Notes: generated by a model from the letters alone, not told the origin. Shown: positions 19,073 to 27,917, counted from the stretch's first letter. The stretch is DNA of 35,493 nt from Pseudomonadota bacterium (GCA_018821985.1 JAHJKP010000023.1:1-35493), one strand, 5' to 3'. Made by a program: numbers and translations.

Positions 19073-19543
19073 ATGAACAACAATGGCCATAATGATCCGC
19101 AAAACATCGCCACCCTGCTTTCCGGAATGACCAACGAGATGGGATGGAGGAAGCAACTGGATCTCCACAGCCTGTTTCTGCATTGGGATAAACTGGTGGA
19201 CACAAGCACCAGCACCCACGCCCGCCCTTTGAAGATCGTCAACAATATTCTCTGGCTTGAGATTGCCAACTCAGCTTGGATGCAGCAATTACAGTTCCAA
19301 AAGATCCATCTTCTGGAGATCTTGAATAAAAGGCTCCGCCTCTCCCGCCTGGAAGATATCAGATTCACCCTGATCAACAGCCACAAGACAGAAGAACCTA
19401 ACAAACAGACGGTTCGTTTTATCCAGCCCAGTCCCGCCGCCCAAGAGTCCTTCGAGAAGCAGATTGCCATCATTGAGGATGAAAAAATCCGGGATTCCTT
19501 AATGAGCCTCTGGTATCTGTCCCACTCCTGCCGGAAAAACTGA
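19073..19543 (+). CDS. DUF721 protein, DciA-like helicase operator
   Basis: A 156-aa cytoplasmic protein with the DUF721 fold: W-x-K-L-V near residue 38, HARPLKIVNNILWLEIANSA and a helix QLQFQKIHLLEILNKRL. Family knowledge: DciA assists loading of the replicative helicase DnaB in bacteria lacking DnaC. The tail after about residue 110 is variable. It lies 25 bp after the amidase and probably shares its promoter. The start ATG at 19073 has an upstream purine stretch (AGATCTCCTGCAAACG) but no strong Shine-Dalgarno. Domain assignment is good; the DciA function is inferred. Confidence 0.8.
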   Translation: MNNNGHNDPQNIATLLSGMTNEMGWRKQLDLHSLFLHWDKLVDTSTSTHARPLKIVNNILWLEIANSAWMQQLQFQKIHLLEILNKRLRLSRLEDIRFTLINSHKTEEPNKQTVRFIQPSPAAQESFEKQIAIIEDEKIRDSLMSLWYLSHSCRKN

Positions 19544-19576
19544 AGGAGTCATTGCCGGAGAAAGGACTTGACCGAT

Positions 19577-19679
19577 CAATTACGAATTACTAATTACGAA
19601 TTATGAATAAAAAACATTCTGGACTTCACTTCATAATTCGTAATTCATTCGTAATTTCTAATTCGTAATTCGTAATTTC
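19577..19679. repeat. A+T-rich inverted and direct repeats of ATTCGTAATT
   Basis: The 10-mer ATTCGTAATT occurs at 19636, 19647, 19661 and 19668, and its reverse complement at 19578 and 19592. A perfect 16-bp inverted repeat pairs 19592-19607 with 19630-19645 over a 22-nt loop. An outer 10-bp arm pairs 19578-19587 with 19647-19656. Together they make a long cruciform or RNA hairpin ending 13 bp before the cysK-cysS start codon. It contains no gene. It may be a dispersed small palindromic element or a leader structure. Confidence 0.85.
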
Positions 19680-19691
19680 TAAGGGATACTC

Positions 19692-22025
19692 ATGCTCTAT
19701 AACACAGTTCTCGAGGCCATTGGCAACACCCCTCTGATCCGGATAAATCGGCTGTGCCCCAATGACAAAGTTCGACTGTATGGAAAGCTGGAATCTGCCA
19801 ACCCGGGCGGCTCGGTAAAAGAACGTATCGCGCTTGCCATGATCGAGGCCGGTGAAAAAAGCGGTGAGCTCACGCCTGACAAGATCGTACTCGAAGCCAC
19901 CAGTGGCAATACCGGAATTGGACTGGCCATGGTCTGCGCGGCCAAAGGCTATCGCTGCCTGCTGATCATGTCTGAGTCCGCATCGCTTGAGCGCCGCAAG
20001 ATCATGCAGGCCTATGGTGCCGAAATCCTGCTGACCCCGGCCCACAGAAGCACCGATGGAGCCATTGAAAAGGCCTACGCCATGGCCCGTGAATACCCGG
20101 AACGCTATTTTCTCACTGATCAGTTTAATAATGAGGCCAACTGGCAGGCCCATTACACCAGCACCGCCCCTGAGATCTGGCAGCAGACGGAAGGGCAGGT
20201 GACCCATATTGTGGCAACCCTTGGCACCTCAGGCACGGTTATGGGACTCTGCGCCTGGTTTAGTGAGCATCAGCCGCATGTGCGGATCATCGCGGTCGAG
20301 CCCTTTCTCGACCATAAGATCCAGGGGCTGAAAAACATGAAGGAATCGTATCGGCCTGGGATCTTTGACAAATCAAAAGCCAGCGAGATCGTCAACATTA
20401 AAGACGAAGACGCCTTTCAAATGGCCAGGATGCTGGCCCGTAAAGAGGGATTGCTGGTGGGGATGAGCAGCGGTGCGGCCATGTTTACCGCCATTAACCT
20501 GGCCAAGAGACTAGAGGAAGGATTCATTGTCACTCTACTCCCGGACAGTGGCGAGCGCTATCTGAGTACCCCCCTGTTTACGCGCAAGACCCAGAACTCT
20601 GAGAAGACATCTCAATTACGTTTTTTTAACACACTCAGCAAGAAAAAAGAGATTTTCACGCCACAGATCGAAGGGAAAGTCACCTTTTACACCTGCGGGC
20701 CAACCGCCTACGAGCCGCCCAATCTTTCCCTCTGCCGCCGTTTCATCGTCACCGACCTGATCACCCGCTATCTTGAAAGCAAGGGACTGACAGTGGAGTC
20801 CTATATGAATTTCACGGATCTAGACGACAATACCATCGACGGTGCCAGCAAGGCCGGAGTCTCGCTAAGTGAATTTACCAGCAAATACATTGACGGCTTC
20901 ATGGAGGCCATCGATGCCCTGGGGGTCAAACGGGCCACGGGCTACCCCAAGGCCTCAGAGCATGTCGCCGACATGATCGAGATCAGCCATGAGCTCATCC
21001 ATAAAGGTTATGCCTATGAAAAACATGGTTCCATCTACTTTGATATCTCCAAATTCAAACGTTATGGCCGCCTGTCAGGTATTGACCTGAGCAAGATTCA
21101 GTTGGGCAGGACCGTTGATCTGGATAACTATGAAAAAGATAACCCCCGTGACTTCACCCTGCTCAAACGCTCCACCCTGGCAGAGCTGAAAAAAGGAATT
21201 TTTTTTGAGACCGATTGGGGTAATGTGCGGCCGGGCTGGCATATCGAGTGTTCTGCCATGTCCACCCGCTATCTGGGCACGACCCTAGATATCCACACCA
21301 GCAGCCGGAATCTGATCTTCCCGCACCACGAAAATGAAATCGCCATTGCCGAGGCCTTAACAGGTAAACCTCTGGCTAAATACTGGCTGCACTCCGAACT
21401 GCTGCTGGTGGACGGCAAGATGATGTCGGCTGAGGCCGGCAACATGGTGACCCTGAATGATCTGATCCTGCGCGGATTCACCCCGCGCGAGGTGCGCTTC
21501 ATGCTCCTCTCGGTCCACTACCGCAAGCCCTTGAATTTTTCCTTTAAAAGACTCATCAATGTCAGAACCGCCTTGCGCCGCATTGATGAGTTTACCTGCA
21601 AACTCCTCTGTCTGCCACCGGGTAAACCGCACCCAGAGATCGCCGCCTTTATCTCCGCCATGACCGAGCAGTTTTTTGAAGCCATGGATGATGACCTCAA
21701 CGTCTCAAAGGCTTTGGGTGCCGTCTATAAATTTATCAATATCGTCAACCCCATCCTCCACGTCAACCACCTTGACCATGACCAGAAAAAATATATCCTG
21801 GAAAGCTTTAACAAAATCAATCAGGTTCTCCATATCTTCAGGTTGAAGGGCTGCCCCCTGGCCCCGGCCGTGAACACCCTTATCTCCAGCCGTGAAAAGG
21901 CCAGGGCTGCAAAAGACTGGCAGGCCGCCGATGATGCTCGCGACGAACTACTGCGCCAGGGAATCCAGATCATCGACACGGCGACAGGGCCGGTCTGGAA
22001 ACCCATCGACGAAGAAAAAGAATAA
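19692..22025 (+). CDS. Cysteine synthase fused to degenerate cysteinyl-tRNA synthetase
   Basis: A 777-aa fusion. Residues 1-297 are a PLP-dependent cysteine synthase (CysK/CysM): Schiff-base lysine K43 (NPGGSVKER), TSGNTG 70-75, the GTSGT phosphate loop 178-182 and PDSGERYLST 284-293. Residues about 310-777 cover a full-length class-I CysRS, including zinc ligands C335, C520, H545 and E549 and the cysteine-binding W516. The ATP motifs are not intact: HIGH is replaced by NLSL (344-347), and KMSKS reads as MMSAE (577-581). The ORF is continuous, so this is not a decaying gene. AAGGGA precedes the ATG, just after the palindromic repeat. The synthase half should make cysteine from O-acetylserine and sulfide. 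The second half probably cannot aminoacylate tRNA and may sense or bind cysteine (inference). Confidence 0.93.
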   Translation: MLYNTVLEAIGNTPLIRINRLCPNDKVRLYGKLESANPGGSVKERIALAMIEAGEKSGELTPDKIVLEATSGNTGIGLAMVCAAKGYRCLLIMSESASLERRKIMQAYGAEILLTPAHRSTDGAIEKAYAMAREYPERYFLTDQFNNEANWQAHYTSTAPEIWQQTEGQVTHIVATLGTSGTVMGLCAWFSEHQPHVRIIAVEPFLDHKIQGLKNMKESYRPGIFDKSKASEIVNIKDEDAFQMARMLARKEGLLVGMSSGAAMFTAINLAKRLEEGFIVTLLPDSGERYLSTPLFTRKTQNSEKTSQLRFFNTLSKKKEIFTPQIEGKVTFYTCGPTAYEPPNLSLCRRFIVTDLITRYLESKGLTVESYMNFTDLDDNTIDGASKAGVSLSEFTSKYIDGFMEAIDALGVKRATGYPKASEHVADMIEISHELIHKGYAYEKHGSIYFDISKFKRYGRLSGIDLSKIQLGRTVDLDNYEKDNPRDFTLLKRSTLAELKKGIFFETDWGNVRPGWHIECSAMSTRYLGTTLDIHTSSRNLIFPHHENEIAIAEALTGKPLAKYWLHSELLLVDGKMMSAEAGNMVTLNDLILRGFTPREVRFMLLSVHYRKPLNFSFKRLINVRTALRRIDEFTCKLLCLPPGKPHPEIAAFISAMTEQFFEAMDDDLNVSKALGAVYKFINIVNPILHVNHLDHDQKKYILESFNKINQVLHIFRLKGCPLAPAVNTLISSREKARAAKDWQAADDARDELLRQGIQIIDTATGPVWKPIDEEKE

Positions 22026-22035
22026 CCCCCTTCCC

Positions 22036-22968
22036 TTACCCTCTGCACAACCTGCCAAAAGCACCGGGGATACTTCCGGATGACCAGAAGGCGCGACCCT
22101 GCTTGTAATCAACGAACCAGTATCCTCCCGGCTTCCGCTGGGCCGCTACAAATATAAAAGGCTGCTCTTTGGAAAAACAGGGATTCAGATAGAGCCCCTT
22201 GTTATTCATTTCCGGCTCCATGAGAGACAGGGCCTCTTCCATGGTCGGCAATCGCCAGTCATGAAATCCGGCAAATCCTTCCTTATTCAACTTCTCAATA
22301 TTACGTTGCATGGTACGATTGGAGGCGATGTCAAGCCCCGCCCGCTGCCACATAACTGAAGTCCGCTCATCAGTTACGGTGAGACTATCACCATTATCCA
22401 CCAGCGCGTTGTCAAAACTCCCCTGAAGATTGAGGGCGGAATCGAAAAAATTCCACTTTTTAATCAACGGTTCTATCTGATCATCATTGATGATGGCGAA
22501 ATCTGCTGGAAGGAGACATCTGGCACCGCTAAATGGCTGAACACCCTGTCGGGGAAGAGCGCCCATATCCTCAACCTCCCTGACAACATGGACAGGTTTT
22601 ACATAGGCGTCGCCATCGGCCTCCACCACATTATGGATCAGCCACTCTTTAATAACGCTGTTAATGGCATAGCTCTTCTCAAAGGCCGAAGAACTTCCCT
22701 GCTGCCGCACACACTCCTTTACCATCTCTACCGGGGCACCAATATCAGCCAGAACCCTGGCATGTTTCACTCCTCGCTCCATCAGACAGAGTTTGGGCTC
22801 ACTCCCCCAGTTATCAATGAAAAAATAGCAGATCCGCTCACTGTTATTCCGTACCCTTTCCCGTCCACCCCACGATTCAAAGGTACCGAAACTGAGATCA
22901 GGAGTCATCCCCCAGTCAATGGTCTTGATTGTGGAATCACTCATCGAAAGCCTTTTAAACATGCCCAT
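22036..22968 (-). CDS. DUF1566 (Lcl C-terminal-like) domain protein
   Basis: A 310-aa protein without signal peptide. The C-terminal 120 residues form a DUF1566 domain: VTDERTSVMWQRAG, then FAGFHDWRLPTMEEALSL, then YWFVDYKQG and a terminal GRLCRG. This fold is related to C-type lectin/formylglycine-type folds and is often found in exported or stress-related proteins. The N-terminal 190 residues are a less known region (MTPDLSFGTFESWGG, FFIDNWGSEPKLC). AGGAGG lies 5 bases before the ATG. Its stop is 10 bp from the convergent cysK-cysS stop. It is divergent from glgX. Function is unknown. Confidence 0.8.
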   Translation of the reverse strand: MGMFKRLSMSDSTIKTIDWGMTPDLSFGTFESWGGRERVRNNSERICYFFIDNWGSEPKLCLMERGVKHARVLADIGAPVEMVKECVRQQGSSSAFEKSYAINSVIKEWLIHNVVEADGDAYVKPVHVVREVEDMGALPRQGVQPFSGARCLLPADFAIINDDQIEPLIKKWNFFDSALNLQGSFDNALVDNGDSLTVTDERTSVMWQRAGLDIASNRTMQRNIEKLNKEGFAGFHDWRLPTMEEALSLMEPEMNNKGLYLNPCFSKEQPFIFVAAQRKPGGYWFVDYKQGRAFWSSGSIPGAFGRLCRG

Positions 22969-23008
22969 AGCAACCTCCTGATTATGGCTGCAGAATTTGA
23001 CAGCCCGA

Positions 23009-23031
23009 TTGAACGTTATTGTTCAGTTCAA
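23009..23031. promoter_or_regulatory. Operator-like inverted repeat between divergent genes
   Basis: TTGAAC (23009-23014) and GTTCAA (23026-23031) form a 6-bp inverted repeat with an 11-bp spacer. A nested TGAAC/GTTCA pair lies at 23010-23014 and 23021-23025. It sits in the 171-bp intergenic space between the DUF1566 gene and glgX, where a regulator could act on both. No regulator gene is adjacent, and the assignment is by shape only. Confidence 0.35.
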
Positions 23032-23045
23032 CAAAACATTTCTGC

Positions 23046-23073
23046 TTTACCCTTTCCTGGTGTATTCTATAAT
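23046..23073 (+). promoter_or_regulatory. Probable promoter of glgX
   Basis: TTTACC (23046-23051) and a perfect TATAAT (23068-23073) are separated by 16 bp, 66 bp before the chosen glgX start at 23140. The -10 box is consensus, and the -35 box matches at three positions. Confidence 0.5.
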
Positions 23074-23139
23074 GTACCTTCCAGGCTCTCTACCCATACA
23101 GTGAAACATCTTTATTTAATTATAGTTCTCATTCTTACA

Positions 23140-25257
23140 ATGTCCAAGAAAAAAAATCAAATTATTACCAGTAGAGGATTCGCCCTACCTACCGGCAGCA
23201 CTATCCTCAGTGAAGGTATTAATTTTTCAATCTTTTCCCGCCATGCCGAAACAGTGACGCTGGTCATTGATCTACCCGAAACTACAAAAAATATCTGGGA
23301 GCAGGTACAATTCCCTCTGGACCCGAGAATCAACAGGACCGGCGACCTCTGGCATATCCTGCTCAAAACCGACAGGGACGACCTTCGATATGGATACCGG
23401 ATCAAGGGGCCGGTATCTCAAAAGACAAATGGGCTGGTGTACAACAATAAGATCCTTCTCCTTGATCCCGAAAGCCATGTTCACCGCCCTCGTATCTGGG
23501 GTGAACATATCTCAGACAGGGACTCACCCATATGCGGCATCATCAAACACGATTTCGACTGGCAGAATGATCGGCCACTGAACATCCCCCTCGCCAAATC
23601 GATCATCTACGAGATGCATGTCCGCGGGTTCACCCGTCATCCAAGTTCAAAGGTGACCCATCCCGGTACCTACCATGGCATCATGGAAAAGATCCCCTAC
23701 CTGCAGGACTTAGGCATCACGGCCGTAGAACTGATGCCGGTCACCGAGTTCGATGAAAACGACAATATATTCAGAGACCCAGCAAGCGGTAAACTGCTTA
23801 AGAATTTCTGGGGCTACAACCCCACCTCCTTTTTCGCCTTAAAATCTGGCTATGCCGCCGACAGTGCCCAGCACATCAATGAATTCAAGGCCCTGGTGCT
23901 GGCCCTGCACCAGGCGGGAATCGAGGTCATCCTCGACATGGTCTACAATCACACTGGTGAGGGTGGCTACGACGGCACCACCAGCAGCTTCAGGGGTATT
24001 GACAACAGCATCTACTATCTGCTCGACAAGAAGACCCAGGAATATCTGAACTTTTCCGGCTGCGGCAACACCATGAACTGCAACCATCCAGTAGTCCGAG
24101 AGCTGATCAGGGATTCTCTGCGCTACTGGGTCATCGAAATGCACGTAGACGGATTCCGTTTTGACCTCGCCTCCATTCTGGGGCGGGATACCTCAGGGCA
24201 TCTCCTGGCCAATCCGCCCATGATCGAAATGATTGCCGAAGACCCGGTCCTGCGTAACACCAAGATCATTGCTGAGGCCTGGGACGCCGCCGGTCTCTAT
24301 CAGGTGGGCACCTTCTCCACCGATGCACGCTGGGCCGAATGGAATGGCAAGTTCCGCGATGATGTCCGCGCCTTCATGGCGGGCCATGACAATACCGTGG
24401 CCAACCTGGCCACGCGCATTGCCGGCAGCTCTGATCTCTACCAGTCCAGTTCACGCCACCCTTTCAACTCCATCAACTTCATCACCAGCCACGATGGATT
24501 CACCCTCTATGACCTGGTCAGTTTTAATGAAAAACATAATCAGCAAAACGGTGAAGAGAACCGTGACGGCGACAACCATAACATCAGCTGGAACAGCGGG
24601 GCGGAAGGGTTCACCCACAACAAGACCATACAGCAACTGCGCTTACGGCGGATGCGCACCATGATGCTGATCATGCTGCTCTCTCAGGGAGTCCCTATGA
24701 TCAACGCTGGCGACGAATTTGGGCACAGTAAAAAAGGGAACAACAACAGCTGGTGTCAGGACAATAATATAAACTGGCTCAACTGGGATCTTGTCGAAAA
24801 GAATAAGGGGCTGCTCCGTTTTTTAAAAAACTGTATTCACCTGCGCAAAGCCCACTCCATTTTCCAGCGGACACGTTTCTTCGAGCAGGGTGAAGATGGA
24901 CAATGCAGCGGAGACCATCTTGAGATCAGCTGGCACTCAACAAAGCCGTGTTTGGAGGACTGGGCTGCCGAATGTCACACCCTCGCCTTTCTCCTCCACG
25001 GCAGTAAAACAGAGGGCGACCGAAATGACCATTTTTTCATCATGCTCAACGGCAATAGAAAGAAAGATGCCCTCTTCACTTTGCCGCAGGTCCCCGGCAA
25101 TAAAAGTCAAAGTTGGTTTCAGATCATCGATTCCAGCCTGGATTCTCCTTATAATTTCCTATCCCTGCAACAAGCCCCGGTCAGGTTTCCCAACACAACG
25201 GTCAAGGTCAAATCAATGGGGGCTGTGGTCCTCCAGTCTCCTCTCTCAGCCACATGA
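23140..25257 (+). CDS. glgX: Glycogen debranching enzyme / isoamylase (GH13)
   Basis: A 705-aa cytoplasmic GH13 enzyme that hydrolyses alpha-1,6 branches of glycogen or limit dextrin. An N-terminal CBM48 domain (about 10-110, FSIFSRHAETVTLVI) precedes the TIM barrel. The four conserved regions are present: DMVYNHTG (from 266), GFRFDLAS with nucleophile D342, AEAWD with acid E379, and SHDGF with H451-D452. Length fits GlgX/TreX enzymes (650-720 aa). The open frame extends left to 22588, but that part is antisense to the DUF1566 gene and unrelated. I use ATG 23140, although no strong Shine-Dalgarno is seen there. Confidence 0.95.
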   Translation: MSKKKNQIITSRGFALPTGSTILSEGINFSIFSRHAETVTLVIDLPETTKNIWEQVQFPLDPRINRTGDLWHILLKTDRDDLRYGYRIKGPVSQKTNGLVYNNKILLLDPESHVHRPRIWGEHISDRDSPICGIIKHDFDWQNDRPLNIPLAKSIIYEMHVRGFTRHPSSKVTHPGTYHGIMEKIPYLQDLGITAVELMPVTEFDENDNIFRDPASGKLLKNFWGYNPTSFFALKSGYAADSAQHINEFKALVLALHQAGIEVILDMVYNHTGEGGYDGTTSSFRGIDNSIYYLLDKKTQEYLNFSGCGNTMNCNHPVVRELIRDSLRYWVIEMHVDGFRFDLASILGRDTSGHLLANPPMIEMIAEDPVLRNTKIIAEAWDAAGLYQVGTFSTDARWAEWNGKFRDDVRAFMAGHDNTVANLATRIAGSSDLYQSSSRHPFNSINFITSHDGFTLYDLVSFNEKHNQQNGEENRDGDNHNISWNSGAEGFTHNKTIQQLRLRRMRTMMLIMLLSQGVPMINAGDEFGHSKKGNNNSWCQDNNINWLNWDLVEKNKGLLRFLKNCIHLRKAHSIFQRTRFFEQGEDGQCSGDHLEISWHSTKPCLEDWAAECHTLAFLLHGSKTEGDRNDHFFIMLNGNRKKDALFTLPQVPGNKSQSWFQIIDSSLDSPYNFLSLQQAPVRFPNTTVKVKSMGAVVLQSPLSAT

Positions 25258-25403
25258 TTCTTGCATGAAGCGCATGTAGTACTGAAGAAAAACTTTGGCA
25301 GTGCATTTATCATATGGTATGTAGCCTAAACTATAAGAATCAGAAGCAACCCCTGTGGCGCCAAGCCATGTAATTCTATCATTACTATTCTTACTATACA
25401 GAG

Positions 25404-25928
25404 ATGAAACAGGGCAGACTACTTTTTCTCGGAGATTCCCTTCTGGCCGATTTTAACTGGCAGGAACGGATAACCCACTTTGAAGTCCTCAACTTAAGTG
25501 TTTTTGGTGAGACCGCACAGGGCCTTCTGAACAGGCTGCCATCGATCCAGGAGCAGGTCATTGATCCTCATATCATACTCATCATGACCGGCACGAATAA
25601 TCTTCTCATGGAGGATTATAATTTTACCGACACAATACGACAAATTGTCGTATCCCTGAGCCACTGTTACCCGACCGCAGAGGTTATTATCAACAGTCTG
25701 ATTCCACTCCAGATCCCCTGGCTGGACAGAGATGAAATGAAACGGATTAATAGCGCCATGGAGGCCTTATCCCTGCAATCCGGTTGTTGCTTTCTCAATA
25801 TGTATGAAAAATTCAGTATCGGCACCGGACTTTTCCAGGCGGATGGCATTCATTTCACCGAAAAAGGATACAATCTCTGGGCCAGATCAATCCTTGAATA
25901 TATTGCTTTTTTACTCGAAGATGACTAA
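25404..25928 (+). CDS. SGNH/GDSL-family hydrolase
   Basis: A 174-aa esterase-like protein without signal peptide. The four SGNH blocks are visible: LFLGDSLL with nucleophile S12, the glycine of LSVFGETAQG, the asparagine of TGTNNLL, and DGIHFTEKG with the C-terminal Asp-His. Closest in style to small GDSL lipase/acylhydrolases (TAP-like). It stands alone, 146 bp after glgX. Substrate cannot be deduced. Confidence 0.88.
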   Translation: MKQGRLLFLGDSLLADFNWQERITHFEVLNLSVFGETAQGLLNRLPSIQEQVIDPHIILIMTGTNNLLMEDYNFTDTIRQIVVSLSHCYPTAEVIINSLIPLQIPWLDRDEMKRINSAMEALSLQSGCCFLNMYEKFSIGTGLFQADGIHFTEKGYNLWARSILEYIAFLLEDD

Positions 25929-26012
25929 TTTAATTTTTCAGCTGTTCACGTATCAGTAATCATTCTTCTTGAGCTGACATAACCACACTCTTTCACCATG
26001 AGGAACCAACCA

Positions 26013-26936
26013 ATGAAGCAAAAATTTCTAAAATCTGCCCTTTGCCTTTGTCTCTTACTCCCCGCCTGCAACAACCAGCAGGAAGGCACGACCAGTAACC
26101 CCACCGCTGACAAAGCGACACCAGCAGCAAGCGCCGATACCCCGAATACTCCAGCTCCGGCGGCTACTGCAGCACAGGGCAATACCATCAGCGCCACCGT
26201 GCTGGAGACCATGAATGCAGGCGGATACACTTATCTGCAAGTAGATACCGGCAAGGTCCAGCAGTGGGTTGCCATCCCTGAATCCAAGGTAAAGGTGGGC
26301 GATAAGGTCTCTTATTATGACGGCATGGCCATGCCTAATTTCACCAGTAAATCATTGAACAGGACATTTGAATCCATCATATTTTCTCCCGGCCTTGTGG
26401 GCCAGGGAGCACCTCAGGCAGGTCCTCATGCTATGAACAGCACAATTAAAAATGACACGCCTAATCCTCATGCCGCAATGCCTGAAGCAGGTAAACCGGC
26501 GGGAACTGATTCCTTTGCAAGCGCAGTTCAGGCCGAGGCCCCCCCAGCCACCATGCAGAAGATGACTGCATCAGGAGGCAGCCTTGGAGCAATCGCCCCG
26601 TATACCGAGATCAAGGTGGAAAAAGCAGCAGGAGAGAATGGATACAATATAGAAGAGATCTTTGCCGGCAACACCAAACTTGACGGCAAGACCATTCGCG
26701 TCCAAGGTAAGGTAGTAAAATTCAGCCCCAATATTATGGGCAAGAACTGGATTCACCTTCAGGATGGCAGCGGAGACCCTTTAAAAAATACCCATGATCT
26801 GGTCATTACTACCAGCGCCGAGCCACCAAAAGACAAAGAGGTCATTACCATAGAAGGGACTGTGAGGGCCAATAAGGATTTTGGCGCTGGATACAGCTAT
26901 GTGGTCATTGTTGAAGAGGCAAAGATCATACAATAA
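26013..26936 (+). CDS. OB-fold lipoprotein, NrfJ-like
   Basis: A 307-aa lipoprotein. The signal peptide ends in the lipobox LLPAC, with lipidated C19. I prefer ATG 26013, since GAGGA lies about 9 bases upstream; ATG 25998 is possible and adds five residues. A Thr/Ala/Pro-rich linker (about 20-55) leads to a first beta domain (SATVLETMNAGGYTYLQVDT, WVAIP, VGDKVSYYDGMAMPNF). A second spacer is followed by an OB-fold (DGKTIRVQGKVVKFSPNIMG, NWIHLQDGSGD). Both segments resemble NrfJ-like proteins found next to cytochromes in delta-group bacteria. No cytochrome is nearby. Residue 21 is Asn (the +2 position after Cys), which permits outer-membrane sorting. Function is unknown. Confidence 0.72.
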   Translation: MKQKFLKSALCLCLLLPACNNQQEGTTSNPTADKATPAASADTPNTPAPAATAAQGNTISATVLETMNAGGYTYLQVDTGKVQQWVAIPESKVKVGDKVSYYDGMAMPNFTSKSLNRTFESIIFSPGLVGQGAPQAGPHAMNSTIKNDTPNPHAAMPEAGKPAGTDSFASAVQAEAPPATMQKMTASGGSLGAIAPYTEIKVEKAAGENGYNIEEIFAGNTKLDGKTIRVQGKVVKFSPNIMGKNWIHLQDGSGDPLKNTHDLVITTSAEPPKDKEVITIEGTVRANKDFGAGYSYVVIVEEAKIIQ

Positions 26937-26957
26937 CAACCTTGGACTTCTGTCCCA

Positions 26958-27917
26958 ATGCGTATCGCCATCGTAGGCCCGGGAGCCTTGGGTTGTCTGT
27001 TCGCCTCTCTGCTTGCCCCCAAAAAGCAGCTGGAAAGAGACAGCCTCAGGCTCCTTGACCATAACCGGGAAAGGGCTGACCTGCTGAACAGGCAGGGGAT
27101 CGTCTACGAAACAGGCAGCAAGCAGGAACGAAGCATGATTCCTGTCTCCGTTGAGCTCGAGCCCTTGGCGCTCAGCCCGATAGACGTAGTTCTGTTCTGT
27201 GTCAAATCTCATGATCTGCAGAGTTGTGTACAATTTTACCTGCCCCTGCTCTCTCCCCAGACACTAATTGTATTCCTGCAAAACGGGATCGGCCATCTCG
27301 ACATTCAGACACGGCTGAATCTCCCCACCACTCCGGCCTTTGCGTGCAGCTCTGAAGGCGCCACCCTCCTAAGCCCAGGTCATGTCCTGCATGCAGGACG
27401 GGGTAGCACTCACCTTGGTTTTCTCCAGGATGCCACAGGGTTACAACAGCAACAACTGAAAGAACTTACACAGAATCTTCAAGAGGCGGGCATCGAGGCC
27501 TCTCTGTCTGAAGATATTCGCAGCCAGCTCTGGGCCAAACTCTTCATCAATGCCGGGATCAACCCGCTCACCGCCCTTTACAAGCGTACCAACGGCCAGC
27601 TTCTTACCTCCTGCGCCGCCCGTAGCAGACTGAAGAACATTGTCAGGGAGGCAGAGGCTGTGGCCAGAGGCTGTGGAATCACCATTAATGTTGATCCGGT
27701 TCAGGCAACCCTTGCCGTCTGTAAAAGTACGGCCAGGAACATCTCCTCCATGCTCCAGGACCGGCGCAACAAGCGGCCAACCGAGATTGATGCCATCAAC
27801 GGCGCAGTGGTCAAAGAAGGAAAAAGACTTGGCATCTCCACCCCATTCAACGACGAAGTGGTGGAGCAAATAAAGAAGATGGAAAATGAATACAACTTAG
27901 GGACCGTAACGAAATAA
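26958..27917 (+). CDS. panE: 2-dehydropantoate 2-reductase (ketopantoate reductase)
   Basis: A 319-aa NADPH-dependent enzyme of pantothenate/CoA synthesis that reduces ketopantoate to pantoate. An N-terminal Rossmann motif, VGPGALG (G7, G9, G12), is followed by FLQNGIGH. In the C-terminal helical domain K194 and N198 (WAKLFINAGINPLTAL) have the Lys-x3-Asn spacing of the family. Length is normal. It starts 21 bp after the OB-fold lipoprotein gene and probably shares its transcript. A family member acting on another 2-oxo acid is possible, as PanE paralogues are common. Confidence 0.85.
   Translation: MRIAIVGPGALGCLFASLLAPKKQLERDSLRLLDHNRERADLLNRQGIVYETGSKQERSMIPVSVELEPLALSPIDVVLFCVKSHDLQSCVQFYLPLLSPQTLIVFLQNGIGHLDIQTRLNLPTTPAFACSSEGATLLSPGHVLHAGRGSTHLGFLQDATGLQQQQLKELTQNLQEAGIEASLSEDIRSQLWAKLFINAGINPLTALYKRTNGQLLTSCAARSRLKNIVREAEAVARGCGITINVDPVQATLAVCKSTARNISSMLQDRRNKRPTEIDAINGAVVKEGKRLGISTPFNDEVVEQIKKMENEYNLGTVTK

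Noticed and set aside
22588-23139. Left extension of the glgX frame by 184 codons
   Set aside because: It runs antisense to the DUF1566 gene, has no homology to GH13 enzymes, and the CBM48 domain begins soon after 23140.
25258-25403. Possible Sec read-through of the glgX stop (TGA)
   Set aside because: The sequence after the stop is not protein-like or related to GH13 C-termini, and no hairpin is seen at the required distance.
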